Source: Sphingosinicella sp. BN140058 (lineage in GTDB: Bacteria > Pseudomonadota > Alphaproteobacteria > Sphingomonadales > Sphingomonadaceae). From it: a DNA stretch of 64,000 bases. The number at the start of each line of letters is the position of its first letter. The first letter of the stretch is position 1. Below, piece by piece: positions 17,672 through 26,407 of the stretch. The position numbers were made by a program, and so were the translations under genes. The stretch is from positions 1,103,001 through 1,167,000 of the forward strand of contig NZ_CP035501.1 of the NCBI RefSeq assembly GCF_004135585.1, in the 5' to 3' direction. Below the pieces are notes generated by a model that ran no database searches, had not been told where the DNA came from, and saw only the letters and a program-made list of their open reading frames with translations.

Positions 17672-18283
17672 ATGACGTTTCGCATCATGTTGGCAGCCAC
17701 GGCGGCCGCTCTTCTCACCGCCGCACCGGCCGCGGCGGCCGATTTCTCGGGCCTTCGCGCGGAGGTAACCGCAGGCCGGGCCAAGGATTCGGTCAAGGCC
17801 GATCTGGACAACGGCACCACGCCGTTCAGCCGCAAGCAGGACGACGTCTCGTTCGGGCTTGAAGCAGGCTACGATCTCGACCTCGGTTCCGCGGTGGTCG
17901 GCCCCTATGTCGGCGTCGACTTTCCGAACGTCGACGGGTGCGACTCCGTCTTCGGATCCGATGAATTCTGCTACAAGGCGAAGCGCAATTACGCGCTCGG
18001 CGCCCGCGCCGGGTTCAAGATCGGAGGCCCGATCCTCGCCTACGGCAAGGTCGGCTATTCGAGCGGCCGCTTCAAGAGCGTCTATACCGACGTCACCGAT
18101 CCCGACGCCGATCGCGCAGGCAGCGATACCCAGCGCGGCATCCATTTCGGCGCGGGTGCGGAGGTGGCCTTCGCCAGCTTCTATGCCAAGGCCGAGTATC
18201 TCAGGACCGATTATGACGAGGGTGATCTCGGCCACGATGTCGCGCGCGACCAGCTGAAGGTCGGCGTCGGCATGCGCTTTTGA
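17672..18283 (+). CDS. Small outer-membrane beta-barrel protein
   Basis: A 203-residue outer-membrane protein with a signal peptide cut after AAPAAAA (about residue 22) and an eight-strand barrel like the OmpX/OmpA N-domain and porin-like opacity family. Strands seen include FSGLRAEVTAGRAKDSVKAD, YVGVDFPNVD, YALGARAGFKIGGPILAYGK and FYAKAEYLRTDY; the last strand LKVGVGMRF ends in Phe. Two cysteines (VDGCDS, DEFCYK) could form a loop disulfide. The ATG has AAGGGG upstream. Function is structural or unknown. Confidence 0.88.
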   Translation: MTFRIMLAATAAALLTAAPAAAADFSGLRAEVTAGRAKDSVKADLDNGTTPFSRKQDDVSFGLEAGYDLDLGSAVVGPYVGVDFPNVDGCDSVFGSDEFCYKAKRNYALGARAGFKIGGPILAYGKVGYSSGRFKSVYTDVTDPDADRAGSDTQRGIHFGAGAEVAFASFYAKAEYLRTDYDEGDLGHDVARDQLKVGVGMRF

Positions 18284-18289
18284 TCTGGC

Positions 18290-18314
18290 GGGGCTTCACC
18301 ACCGGTGAAGCCCC
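18290..18314. terminator. Perfect 11-bp hairpin between converging genes
   Basis: GGGGCTTCACC at 18290-18300 and GGTGAAGCCCC at 18304-18314 form a perfect stem with a three-base loop, directly after the beta-barrel stop and four bases before the stop of the oppositely oriented SLC13 gene. There is no T-run, so it is a probable rather than classical terminator. Confidence 0.55.
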
Positions 18315-18317
18315 ACT

Positions 18318-20096
18318 TCACCGCAGCGGCCACACTGCGAGTATCAACGGCACTCCTACGATCACCACCATCAGGCTGAGCGGAGCGCCCAGGCGCGCAT
18401 AATCGCTGAACCGATAGCCACCGGGCCCCATCACCAGCGTGTTGCATTGATGGCCGATCGGCGTGAGGAAGTCGGAGCCGGCGCCGACCGCCACCGCCAT
18501 CAGGAACGCCTCCGGCCTGTAGCCGAGCCCGCTGGCGAAGGTGGCGGCGATCGGCGCCATCACCAGCACCGTCGCCGCATTGTTGAGGAACGGCGTGACC
18601 GCCATGGCTGCCACCAGGATCAGCCCGACCGCCCCCCAGGCGGGCAAGGTCGCCGCGGCGGCGGAGAGCCAGTGGGCGATCAGATCGGTCGCGCCGGTGG
18701 TGCGCAGCGAGTCGGACACCGGGATCAGGGCACCGATCATGATCAGGATCGGCCACTCGATCCGCTCGTAAGCCTCTCGCGCCGGCAGCGCCCCGGCCAG
18801 CATGATCAATGCGGCCGCTCCGAAGAAGGCGATGGCCACCGGCAGCACGCCGAGCGCGGTCAAAGCCATCGCGACTGCAAGGATGGCGATCGGAATCAGG
18901 CCGCGGCGGGCGGCGCCGAGGCGCAGCTGGCGCTCGGCCAGTGGCAGGCAGCCAAGCTCGCGCAACCGCTCCGGCAACGTGTCGAGCGGCCCCTGCAGCA
19001 CGATCACGTCGCCGGGACACAGCACGATGTCGCGCAGCCGCGCCGTGATCCGTTCCCCGCGGCGCGATACCGCGATCAGATTGACGCCGTGCCGTTCGTG
19101 CAGCGCCATCCTGCCTGCGGCCTGGCCGGCAAGAACACTGTCGCGGCCGACCACCGCCTCGATCACCCCCACGTTGGAAGAACCGCGCGTCGCCGCCGCC
19201 TGGCGATGCTGCCCTTCCAGTTCGAGCCCGGCGACCGAGATTGCCCGCTCGAGTGCGTCCGGATCGCCTTTCAAAGTGAGAATGTCCCCGGCGCTGATCA
19301 CTGCATCCGGCAGCGGCATGGCGCTGCGGCCGTCGTACCGGTGAATGCCGGTGACGGCGATCTCGCCTTCGACCATGTCGCGGAACTGCCCGACGGTGAG
19401 CCCTTCCGCTGCCGATCGCGCCGGCACCTCGGCCTCCGTCGCATAATCTTCGATGTCGAGCGCCTCGCCCATGGTCGGTGCGGCGCGCCGCCCGGCCGGC
19501 AGCAGCCGGTATCCGAACCGCAGAAACAGGAAGCCGGCGGCGGCGAGGCCGAGACCCACCGGCGTGTAGTCGAACATCGAGAAAGGCTGCCCGGTCATCT
19601 CCTCGCGGACCCGGCTGACGATGATGTTGGGAGAGGTGCCGACAAACGTGATGAGTCCGCCGAGCAGCGAACCGAACGACATGGGCATCAGCATGCAGGA
19701 TGGCGAGCTGTTCGATTTCTTGGCCATCTGGAACGCGGCCGGCATCATCATCGCCAGCGCTCCGATATTCTTGACCAGGGCCGACAGGATCGTGACGGAG
19801 CCGACCAGCAGGCTGAGCTGGGTGCCGAAACGGGTGGTGCCGCCTGCGAGCCTGGACAGCACCACCTCGATCACGCCCGACCGCTCGACCGCCGCCGAGA
19901 TGACGAGCGCCGACGCGACGATGATCACGATGTCGTCGGAAAAGCCGGTGAACGCCTCCTTCGGCTTGACGATGCCGACGGCGAGGCAGGTGAGGAGCGC
20001 GAGTATCGCGACCAGATCGAAACGGATCCGGCCCCAGACGAAGAGCAGCATCATCCCCCCGAGAACGGCGAAGGCAAGCATTTGGGGGGTGGTCAT
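18318..20096 (-). CDS. SLC13 family permease with TrkA-C domains
   Basis: A 592-residue inner-membrane transporter of the DASS/SLC13 ion-transporter superfamily. Membrane segments occupy about residues 1-190 and 395-592; between them are two regulatory TrkA-C (RCK-C) domains, visible as MPLPDAVISAGDILTLKGD and ARLRDIVLCPGDVIVLQG. Conserved family motifs include GSLLGGLITFVGTSPNIIVS and MAVAVGAGSDFLTPIGHQCN, the substrate- and sodium-site clamshells. Substrates in the family are dicarboxylates, sulfate or citrate; which one applies is unknown. It stands alone. Confidence 0.93.
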   Translation of the reverse strand: MTTPQMLAFAVLGGMMLLFVWGRIRFDLVAILALLTCLAVGIVKPKEAFTGFSDDIVIIVASALVISAAVERSGVIEVVLSRLAGGTTRFGTQLSLLVGSVTILSALVKNIGALAMMMPAAFQMAKKSNSSPSCMLMPMSFGSLLGGLITFVGTSPNIIVSRVREEMTGQPFSMFDYTPVGLGLAAAGFLFLRFGYRLLPAGRRAAPTMGEALDIEDYATEAEVPARSAAEGLTVGQFRDMVEGEIAVTGIHRYDGRSAMPLPDAVISAGDILTLKGDPDALERAISVAGLELEGQHRQAAATRGSSNVGVIEAVVGRDSVLAGQAAGRMALHERHGVNLIAVSRRGERITARLRDIVLCPGDVIVLQGPLDTLPERLRELGCLPLAERQLRLGAARRGLIPIAILAVAMALTALGVLPVAIAFFGAAALIMLAGALPAREAYERIEWPILIMIGALIPVSDSLRTTGATDLIAHWLSAAAATLPAWGAVGLILVAAMAVTPFLNNAATVLVMAPIAATFASGLGYRPEAFLMAVAVGAGSDFLTPIGHQCNTLVMGPGGYRFSDYARLGAPLSLMVVIVGVPLILAVWPLR

Positions 20097-20253
20097 GAGA
20101 GGCTTTCAGGCATGCGAGGAACTCCGCAAACGCGGCAGCAGGATCCCGGATCCGACTTCCCGTGCATTATCAGCTGCTTGCGCTCGTCCGCGACCGAACG
20201 GCGGCTGTGGCCGTGACCGTCATGCGGCTGGTGACCACCGATCGCGCACAAGC

Positions 20254-20287
20254 AAAAGGGCACGCCACCGGAGTGGCATGCCCTTTT
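20254..20287 (-). terminator. Intrinsic terminator of the L,D-transpeptidase gene
   Basis: On the minus strand, AAAAGGGCATGCCACTC pairs with GTGGCGTGCCCTTTT, ending in four T. It lies 20-50 bases after the transpeptidase stop. One internal mismatch interrupts an otherwise strong stem. Confidence 0.8.
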
Positions 20288-20307
20288 CTTGAAGCAGAAT
20301 AGCCGGA

Positions 20308-21570
20308 TCAGTTGGACGCGAGCGACGCCGACGTCGGCCGATCGTTCAGCGCCGCGAGGACCTTGGCATCGCGGGTATACATATCGTCATACCGGGCAAG
20401 CTCACCCTCGTCGGTCGCAGCGACCGAGAAGTAGACGATGTACACCGGGATCGGGGTCGCGACATTCGCCTGCACCGTCTTGCCGGACTTCACCGTCGCC
20501 GCGACCTTGTCCCGGCTCCACTCGGTGCCGTCGAGCAGAGTGGCGGCGAAACCGACTGCATCCTCGGTGCGGATGCAGCCATGGCTATAGGCGCGCGCCT
20601 GCTTGTTGAACAGATTCTTGGCGTTGGTGTCGTGCAGGTAGATGGCATGCGGATTGCCCATCACCAGCTTCACCCGGCCGAGCGCGTTGGATGGTCCCGG
20701 CGGCTGGCGGTAACGGACCCCGCCGCCCGGCAGCTTCACGGAGACATAACCCTTTTTGCCGCCGACTTCGCGCGAGATGCTGGCCGGCACCTCCCACCAC
20801 GGGTTGAAAATCGCGCCCGTGATCGTTGCGTTGAGCGACGGAGTCGGCGTCTTGACCGCACCGGCAACGGCCCGGCGACGATCGAGCGTGCGGCCGCCTT
20901 CCACCAACGCCACCGTATAGGCCGGCACGTTGACGATCACGTATTTCTGGCCGAGATCGCGCGGCAGCCAGCGCCAGCGATCGAGATTGGTGCGGATCTT
21001 GTCGCGGGCGGCACCCTGATGCTTGTCGAGCGCGGCCTTGAGCGCCGCATATTGCGGGTGGGTCGGCAGCAGCGAGCGCAAGGTGTCGCTCACCGTCTCG
21101 CCGGCCGTGGCGCGGGTTAGCAAACTCTGCTGATCGTACACCGTCCAGCTGTCGTCCTGCACGAACCAGTCGATCCTGGCGGCGCCGCGGACGTGACCGA
21201 ACATCAGATCGGACGCCACCTTGAGGAAGGTGTCGGTCGCGATCGTGCTGAGGTCGTCGCTCTTGGCATCGATCGCCTGGCGAAGACGGCCGGGATTGTA
21301 ATCGGACGGATCGAGCCCTTCGCCATCGATCTCCTCGATAAAGGTGAGCAGTTCCTGCGCCTGCTTGCGCTTCCATTCCGCTGCGAGCACCGGCGCCGCC
21401 GGCACCGCCATCGGTGCCACCGGAACTGCCGCGGCTGCACCGGGCGCGGGAGCGGCCGGAATCCTTGCCGCCGGCAGGGCCGTTCCAGGGGTCGGGACGG
21501 GCGCGGTCTGGGCGAGGCCGGCGGCAGCCGTCGACAACAGGACAAGCGGCAAGCAGATACTGCGATACAT
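20308..21570 (-). CDS. L,D-transpeptidase family protein (YcbB-like)
   Basis: A 420-residue periplasmic L,D-transpeptidase, which cross-links or modifies peptidoglycan through 3-3 bonds. A signal peptide (about 1-20, ending AAAGLAQ) is followed by an Ala/Pro-rich linker to about residue 62, a helical scaffold domain (about 65-200) and the YkuD catalytic domain (about 210-360). The catalytic motif is IYLHDTNAK followed by RAYSHGCIRTED, with nucleophilic Cys in SHGC. The YcbB-type order (long N-terminal domain then catalytic domain) and the plan around GRVKLVMGNPHAIYLHDT fit the LdtD group. It ends in its own terminator. Confidence 0.94.
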   Translation of the reverse strand: MYRSICLPLVLLSTAAAGLAQTAPVPTPGTALPAARIPAAPAPGAAAAVPVAPMAVPAAPVLAAEWKRKQAQELLTFIEEIDGEGLDPSDYNPGRLRQAIDAKSDDLSTIATDTFLKVASDLMFGHVRGAARIDWFVQDDSWTVYDQQSLLTRATAGETVSDTLRSLLPTHPQYAALKAALDKHQGAARDKIRTNLDRWRWLPRDLGQKYVIVNVPAYTVALVEGGRTLDRRRAVAGAVKTPTPSLNATITGAIFNPWWEVPASISREVGGKKGYVSVKLPGGGVRYRQPPGPSNALGRVKLVMGNPHAIYLHDTNAKNLFNKQARAYSHGCIRTEDAVGFAATLLDGTEWSRDKVAATVKSGKTVQANVATPIPVYIVYFSVAATDEGELARYDDMYTRDAKVLAALNDRPTSASLASN

Positions 21571-21686
21571 GGGCTATTTTCCCTAATAGCGATGGACGGC
21601 CGCACATCTGGTGGCGGCACCGCGTCCCCTCGGCATTCGTCCTTTACCCTGAGCGGCCTTCGTCATCAAGAACCGAACAGGCGTTG

Positions 21687-21728
21687 AAAAACAAAAATAA
21701 ATCGGCCCGAACCAAGAGAGTTCGGGCC
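21687..21728 (-). terminator. Intrinsic terminator of DUF4383 gene
   Basis: On the minus strand GGCCCGAAC (21728-21720) pairs with GTTCGGGCC (21712-21704), followed by a T-rich tail to about 21687. It is positioned about 50 bases after the DUF4383 stop. Confidence 0.85.
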
Positions 21729-21775
21729 AATGTTCATAGTCGGCTCAGCGAGAGGTAGGTGTCTCGCCCCCTGCT

Positions 21776-22195
21776 TCAAGCCCGATCCGTAATGACCGCA
21801 TCGTTGCGGACGAAACCGAAATAACCGGCGATCGCGGCGAGCAGCAGATGGAGGATCACGTCGGCGCCGTAGAGAGGCACCAGACCGAACGTGGTGTGAA
21901 GGCCGGGAACCAGCCCCATGACCGTGAACAAGGCGTAGATGATTGCGACACCCTTCGCATAGGCACGGCCGGCGCCAAGAGCCCGCGAGGCGGCAAGGCC
22001 CCAGACCCCGAAGATCAGATGAACGATATTGTGCAGCGTGTTGACCGGAAACAGGCCGAGTTCGTGGCCATAGCCGTGCACGACGCTCAGACCAGGATCG
22101 GGGCTCGCAGCCGTCGTCAGTCCGGGAATGAAACCGCCGACGCCGACGAGCAGGAAGATGATGCCGAAGACGAGAGCGAACGTACGTGTATTCAT
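21776..22195 (-). CDS. DUF4383 domain membrane protein
   Basis: A 139-residue integral membrane protein with four hydrophobic helices. The conserved DUF4383 core is seen: a first helix with FGIIFLLVGVGGFIPG, then the loop and second helix with NTLHNIVHLIFGVWGL, a third with AYAKGVAIIYALFTVMGLV and a last one with YGADVILHLLLAAIAGYFGF; the two His in NxxHNxVH are family hallmarks. Function is unknown. The ATG used has GGGAGAAG upstream; a longer frame from 22252 lacks a ribosome site. It may be an independent unit, 75 bases downstream of the SGNH hydrolase gene. Confidence 0.85.
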   Translation of the reverse strand: MNTRTFALVFGIIFLLVGVGGFIPGLTTAASPDPGLSVVHGYGHELGLFPVNTLHNIVHLIFGVWGLAASRALGAGRAYAKGVAIIYALFTVMGLVPGLHTTFGLVPLYGADVILHLLLAAIAGYFGFVRNDAVITDRA

Positions 22196-22270
22196 CGGAA
22201 CTTCTCCCGCTGGATCGCACGCAATCGGGAGGCGCATTCCCCCAGGCAACACGCGCCGGGGCCTCGGCGG

Positions 22271-22909
22271 TCAGGCCGCCGAAGCGACGACGCGACAGCG
22301 AGCGTCGGCAGCGAAGGTTCCCGAAGCGAAACGGGCAATGGCGGACGCGATCTTGTTGCCGCCCGCCGCGGAAGGCTCGATCGGGTTTGCGTAATCCTCG
22401 TCACGATCGCAGATCAGCCGCAGATCGATCAGGGTGGCGCCGCGTGCGAAGGCCGTCCGGGTAATGACGTCGTTGAACACGGCAAGCGCGGTGCGGACGA
22501 TGCGGTGATCGGGCGCGGACGGCGGCGTGTCGTAGATCGTGCAGAAGGCGGTGGGCAGTCCGCGGGCGAGCACGGCGTCGGCCATGGCCGCATAGTCGGC
22601 CGCAAATCGGCTCTGCGCCACCTCCAGCAGCGACACCGCTTCGGCGACGCTGCCGACGCTCTGGCCAAGGACGTGCGACGCGCCCAGCGCATCGTTGCCG
22701 CCCGCACTCACCACCAGATGCCCGGCATCGGCGGGAAGTCGCGTCAGCTGCGAGAGGATATTGCCGGTTACGGCGCCATCCACGGCGAGGAGGCTGGCTT
22801 GCCACGAGAAGGGCAGCTTCGCGCGCAGCTGCTGCACCACGTCGGGTTCACCCGGAACGTAGACGCCATTGTCGAAGATCGAATCGCCGAGGAGGATGAC
22901 GTGGCCCAT
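22271..22909 (-). CDS. SGNH/GDSL hydrolase family protein
   Basis: A 212-residue cytosolic (no signal peptide) esterase-like protein. Block I is VILLGDSIFDN with the nucleophilic Ser in GDSI; the oxyanion Gly is in VTGNIL and the Asn in VSAGGNDALG (block III). The C-terminal block V, normally DxxH, reads DYANPIEPS here, so the usual catalytic His is not where expected; some members of this subgroup seem to share this. The start is the ATG 14 bases after the ATP-grasp stop. It ends the operon ALDH - ATP-grasp - SGNH, so it probably acts with them. Confidence 0.85.
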   Translation of the reverse strand: MGHVILLGDSIFDNGVYVPGEPDVVQQLRAKLPFSWQASLLAVDGAVTGNILSQLTRLPADAGHLVVSAGGNDALGASHVLGQSVGSVAEAVSLLEVAQSRFAADYAAMADAVLARGLPTAFCTIYDTPPSAPDHRIVRTALAVFNDVITRTAFARGATLIDLRLICDRDEDYANPIEPSAAGGNKIASAIARFASGTFAADARCRVVASAA

Positions 22910-22923
22910 GGGCCAACAAGGGC

Positions 22924-23781
22924 TCAGCCCGCAATCAGTTCCCTGGCAGCCTTTGCGAACAGCGCGCCCTTCGCCGGATCGTAGCCGAGATAGAGATCGG
23001 GTTCGATCAGCTCCATCTCGATCAACATCGGTGCCTGCGCCCCCCCGACGAGATCGACTCGCGCATAGAGCAACGGCTCCTCGATCGCAGCGAGCACCGC
23101 CTCTGCCGCCGCGTGCTCCGCGGCAGTCGGCGCATGCACGGTGATGATCCCGTCATATTCGGGCTGCACTCGAAAGTCGCCCGGCTGGGGGCGCTTGGCG
23201 ATGGCATGGCTGAAGCGGCCGCCGAAATATAACAGCGACACTTCGCCCTCGGTTTCGATCTGAGGAAGGTAGGGCTGAACCATTGCGGGGCCCGTTGGGC
23301 CACCATCTAGGGGCTCGCCGGACGACCAGCGGATCGTCTGCCAGGCGCCGGCCGAAATTTGCGGCTTGGCCACCAGCCTCTCGCTGCCGAAACGCTGCGT
23401 GGCCTCGGCAAGCAGCTCCGGCGTCAGCCGGTTCGCATAAAGGGTCGGCACCACCGGCACGCCGCGCTCGGCGAGACGCCCCAGATAGAGCTTGTCGGAA
23501 TTCCAGATCAGCACCGACGCAGGATTATGCAGGCGGATACCGGCTTCCGACCAGCCGCGTACCGCCTGCAGCCAGCGCTGATGCGCGCGCGGGTAGCCCC
23601 AGGCCAGAAGAGGGAGAACAAGATCGAAGGCGCCGAGATCCCCGGCATCGGTCCAGGTCCGCTGTTCGACGGTGAAGCCGACCGCGCGCAAAGGCGCGGA
23701 ATTGGCCTCGACCACCTCCGCCCATCGCGATTCATGATGGAGATCGCCCGGATCGGGCGTCAGCATGGCCAGGCTCGGCAT
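22924..23781 (-). CDS. ATP-grasp domain protein
   Basis: A 285-residue protein with an ATP-grasp fold like that of the RimK/glutathione-synthase type ligases. The N-terminal Rossmann-like part has FDLVLPLLAWGYPRAHQRWLQ, the middle SDKLYLGRLAERGVPVVPT, the lysine loop SERLVAKPQISAGAW, and the C-terminal metal/ATP site APMLIEMELIEPDLYLG. It would join a carboxylate to an amine or thiol using ATP; substrates are unknown. Its ATG overlaps the last base of the aldehyde dehydrogenase stop (TGATG), showing translational coupling. It is about as long as DcsG-like ligases, but I do not assign that role. Confidence 0.83.
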   Translation of the reverse strand: MPSLAMLTPDPGDLHHESRWAEVVEANSAPLRAVGFTVEQRTWTDAGDLGAFDLVLPLLAWGYPRAHQRWLQAVRGWSEAGIRLHNPASVLIWNSDKLYLGRLAERGVPVVPTLYANRLTPELLAEATQRFGSERLVAKPQISAGAWQTIRWSSGEPLDGGPTGPAMVQPYLPQIETEGEVSLLYFGGRFSHAIAKRPQPGDFRVQPEYDGIITVHAPTAAEHAAAEAVLAAIEEPLLYARVDLVGGAQAPMLIEMELIEPDLYLGYDPAKGALFAKAARELIAG

Positions 23782-25286
23782 CAGGGCATGTTGAAGTTGA
23801 TGCCCTGCGCAAGCGGCAGGTCGCGGCTGTAATTGATCGTGTTGGTGGCGCGGCGCATGTAGGTCCGCCACGCATCCGAGCCGCTCTCGCGGCCGCCGCC
23901 CGTTTCCTTCTCGCCGCCGAACGCGCCGCCGATCTCGGCGCCGGAGGGGCCGATATTGACGTTGACGATGCCGCAATCCGATCCGGCGGCGGAAAGGAAT
24001 GTCTCGGCTTCGCGAATGTCGTTGGTGAAGATCGACGAGGCGAGGCCCTGGGGCGCCGCGTTATGGGCCGCGATCGCCTCATCGAGGCCCGAATAGCGCA
24101 TCACGTACAGAATCGGCGCGAACGTCTCGGTCAGCGTCACCGGGGTCTGCTCCGGCATCTCCACGATCGCCGGGCGCACATAATAAGCTCGGCCCTTGCC
24201 CCCCAGGCGCTCGCCCCCTTGCACGGAGCCGCCCTCGGCACGGGCGCGGGCAAGCGCCGCCTGCATGGCTTCGTAGGATCCGCGATCGATCAACGGGCCG
24301 ACCAGGACCGCGTCCTCGAGCGGATTGCCGACCGGGACGCCCGCCCAGATCTGTTGCAGCCGGGGAACGAGGCGGTCGTAGATGTCGTCGTGGACGAACA
24401 GCCGCCGGAGGGTCGTGCAACGCTGCCCGGCGGTGCCGACCGCGGCGAAGGTGATCGCGCGCTCCGCGAGTGCCAGATCGGCGGTCGGCGCGACCACCAT
24501 GCCGTTGTTGCCGCCGAGTTCGAGCAGGGTGCGTCCGAAGCGCGCCGCTACCCGCGGCGCGACCTCGCGCCCCATCCGTGTCGACCCGGTCGCAGACAGC
24601 AACGCGATCTTCGGGTGATCGACCAAAGCCGCGCCGGCCTCGCGCCCACCGTGCACCACCTGGCTGAGATTTTCGGGGGCATCGCCGAAGCGTGCCGCCG
24701 CGCGCGCGAACAAGGCCTGCACCGCAACCGCGGTGAGCGGCGTCTTCTCCGACGGCTTCCACACCACGGCGTCGCCGCAGACGAAGGCGAGACAGGCATT
24801 CCAGGCCCAGACCGCGACCGGAAAGTTGAAGGCGGAGATCACGCCGACGACACCGAGCGGGTGCCAGGTCTCCATCATGCGGTGGCCGGGGCGCTCGGTG
24901 GCGATGGTGAGGCCGTAGAGCTGGCGGGAGAGGCCGACCGCGAAATCGCAGATGTCGATCATCTCCTGCACTTCGCCCAGCCCCTCCTGCAGGATCTTGC
25001 CCGCCTCGAGGCTGACCAGACGGCCCAGGCTCTCCTTCTCCTCGCGCAGCACCGCGCCGAACAGGCGGACGAGTTCGCCGCGGCGAGGCGGTGGCACGCT
25101 GCGCCAGGCGCCGAAGGCGGCATGCGCACGTTCGACCGCAGCCTCGACCTCGGCGGCCGAAGCGGCGGCGACGCGGCCGATCTCGGCCCCGTCGATCGGC
25201 GAGTGCGACGCGAGGTCGCCCGATACCGGATCGATGCCGAGCCGGGCGAACAGGGATGCGGCTTCTGCGGCAGACTGGAGGGTCAA
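23781..25286 (-). CDS. Aldehyde dehydrogenase (ALDH7/AmaB-like)
   Basis: A 501-residue NAD(P)-dependent aldehyde dehydrogenase resembling ALDH7 enzymes that oxidise 2-aminoadipate semialdehyde in lysine breakdown. Motifs: GVVGVISAFNFPVAVW (cofactor region), FTxEL-type loop as LLELGGNNGMVV with the catalytic Glu, GQRCTTLRRLFVH with the catalytic Cys, and ETFAPILYVM. The start is taken as TTG because CGGAG lies eight bases upstream and it gives the family length; an in-frame ATG at 25403 would add 39 residues. The Shine-Dalgarno lies inside a hairpin (25290-25311). First gene of a coupled operon with ATP-grasp and SGNH genes. Confidence 0.9.
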   Translation of the reverse strand: MTLQSAAEAASLFARLGIDPVSGDLASHSPIDGAEIGRVAAASAAEVEAAVERAHAAFGAWRSVPPPRRGELVRLFGAVLREEKESLGRLVSLEAGKILQEGLGEVQEMIDICDFAVGLSRQLYGLTIATERPGHRMMETWHPLGVVGVISAFNFPVAVWAWNACLAFVCGDAVVWKPSEKTPLTAVAVQALFARAAARFGDAPENLSQVVHGGREAGAALVDHPKIALLSATGSTRMGREVAPRVAARFGRTLLELGGNNGMVVAPTADLALAERAITFAAVGTAGQRCTTLRRLFVHDDIYDRLVPRLQQIWAGVPVGNPLEDAVLVGPLIDRGSYEAMQAALARARAEGGSVQGGERLGGKGRAYYVRPAIVEMPEQTPVTLTETFAPILYVMRYSGLDEAIAAHNAAPQGLASSIFTNDIREAETFLSAAGSDCGIVNVNIGPSGAEIGGAFGGEKETGGGRESGSDAWRTYMRRATNTINYSRDLPLAQGINFNMP

Positions 25287-25289
25287 CGG

Positions 25290-25311
25290 GGCGCTCCGGA
25301 GGTGGAGCGCC
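25290..25311 (-). promoter_or_regulatory. Hairpin covering the ribosome site of the aldehyde dehydrogenase gene
   Basis: GGCGCTCC at 25290-25297 and GGAGCGCC at 25304-25311 form a perfect 8-bp stem with a six-base loop. In the minus-strand mRNA the GGAG taken as ribosome site is in the 3' arm, three bases before the TTG start, so the structure could limit translation. It may instead be a dispersed REP-like palindrome. Confidence 0.45.
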
Positions 25312-25507
25312 GCCCCTACCAGCCGGCGAGCATCGCTGTCGAGGCGTGCGCCCGGCACCGCAAGCGCGGAATCGGCACGCCTGCGCAACGGCTTGGCCCA
25401 CAATTCGTTTCGCTCGCCGCAAATCGGCTCCCGCGCCGTCGCTTCCTGTTCGCGTTCGCGCGAAGCTCTGCCCCAAGTCCAGACGCGGACTTGCGGGGAG
25501 GATGCAG

Positions 25508-26044
25508 GTGCTGAAGCTCATCATCGTCGAGGACGAACGGCAACTCGCTCTGACCTTGCAGCAACTCGTCGAACTCAACCCGCGCTACAAGGTCGCGGCC
25601 ATGGCGGACGATCTTGCGAGCGCACTCGCCGCCGCCGAAGCGCATCGGCCGGACCTTGCGCTCGTCGATCTGCAACTCGCCAACAGCTGCAGCGGCTTCA
25701 ACGTTGCCTCGAAGCTCCACGATCTGGGCGTGCTGTGTCTCTTCATCACCGGTACGGTCCCCAGCTTTCCGCTCCCGGATCTGGCCATCGGTTGCCTTGC
25801 CAAGCCGTTTCGGGAGGACGATCTGGTCCGCGCGCTGGCAGAAGCCGAAGATGTCGTTCGCGGCCGCGAGAAGCTGGTTCTCCGCGAAACCCTGCCGCCG
25901 CAACTGCAGCTCTACACGCGCAAGCCGGCGCGGCGTCCGCAACCGGATTGGTCGCCGCCGGCGCCGCCCCGGCTCTCCTGGCACGCCCGGTTGATCGGCC
26001 TCTTTCGCAGGCCGGACCTTTCCGGCGGAGCGAACGCACGCTGA
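25508..26044 (+). CDS. Response regulator receiver protein without output domain
   Basis: A 178-residue protein with an N-terminal CheY-like receiver domain (about 1-115): acidic pocket VEDE at residues 8-10, phosphoacceptor Asp54 in ALVDLQLA, Thr81 in FITGT and Lys99 in CLAKPF. The remaining 60 residues are a Pro/Arg-rich tail without a DNA-binding or enzymatic domain. The start is uncertain: GGGGAGG directly abuts an ATG at 25502, too close to work, whereas the GTG at 25508 is six bases away. No histidine kinase is in the window. It lies just upstream of the sigma-54 activator and may feed into it (inference). Confidence 0.85.
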   Translation: MLKLIIVEDERQLALTLQQLVELNPRYKVAAMADDLASALAAAEAHRPDLALVDLQLANSCSGFNVASKLHDLGVLCLFITGTVPSFPLPDLAIGCLAKPFREDDLVRALAEAEDVVRGREKLVLRETLPPQLQLYTRKPARRPQPDWSPPAPPRLSWHARLIGLFRRPDLSGGANAR

Positions 26045-26407
26045 ACATCTCCAGCATGCCCCGACAATCCGGCAAAAGAAAAATCTCCGGATCGGACCAA
26101 GCGTATCATCAGCTATTCGAGAGTTGATACGGGTTCGAGCTGCTAGCGGGTAAGCGGATGAAACGAACTCGTTCTCAATCGCGACAGGCATGGACTGGCG
26201 GACGCTGGTCACTCATCTTGCCGACTCGGGCAAGAGAGAGTAGCCTTATCCACCGTTCGAGCTTTCATGGACCAAGCCGGGCCGTGGAATCACGCTAAAT
26301 ACCGACGAAGAACTCGAAAAATCCTGACGTGTACCGTGGACCGCTTCCGCGAGCTGCGCACTTGCGTGCTTGCAGGATCGCGACGCTCCACAAGGAGGGG
26401 TTTGGCT
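26045..26407. other. Intergenic region upstream of sigma-54 activator
   Basis: About 360 bases without a convincing gene. It holds a dyad CGTATCA/TGATACG at 26102-26108 and 26125-26131, and TGTACCGTG at 26330-26338, which equals part of one arm of the inverted repeat found upstream of the sigma-54 promoter (27370-27405). This single half-site may mean weak autoregulation. AAGGAGG at 26392-26398 is the ribosome site of the next gene. Confidence 0.4.

Noticed and set aside
18447..20216. A 589-codon plus-strand frame opposite the SLC13 gene
   Set aside because: Its composition is charged and Arg/Gly-rich throughout, whereas the minus strand encodes a normal permease.
24063..25514. A 483-codon plus-strand frame opposite the aldehyde dehydrogenase gene
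   Set aside because: Shadow of the dehydrogenase; no domain and no ribosome site.
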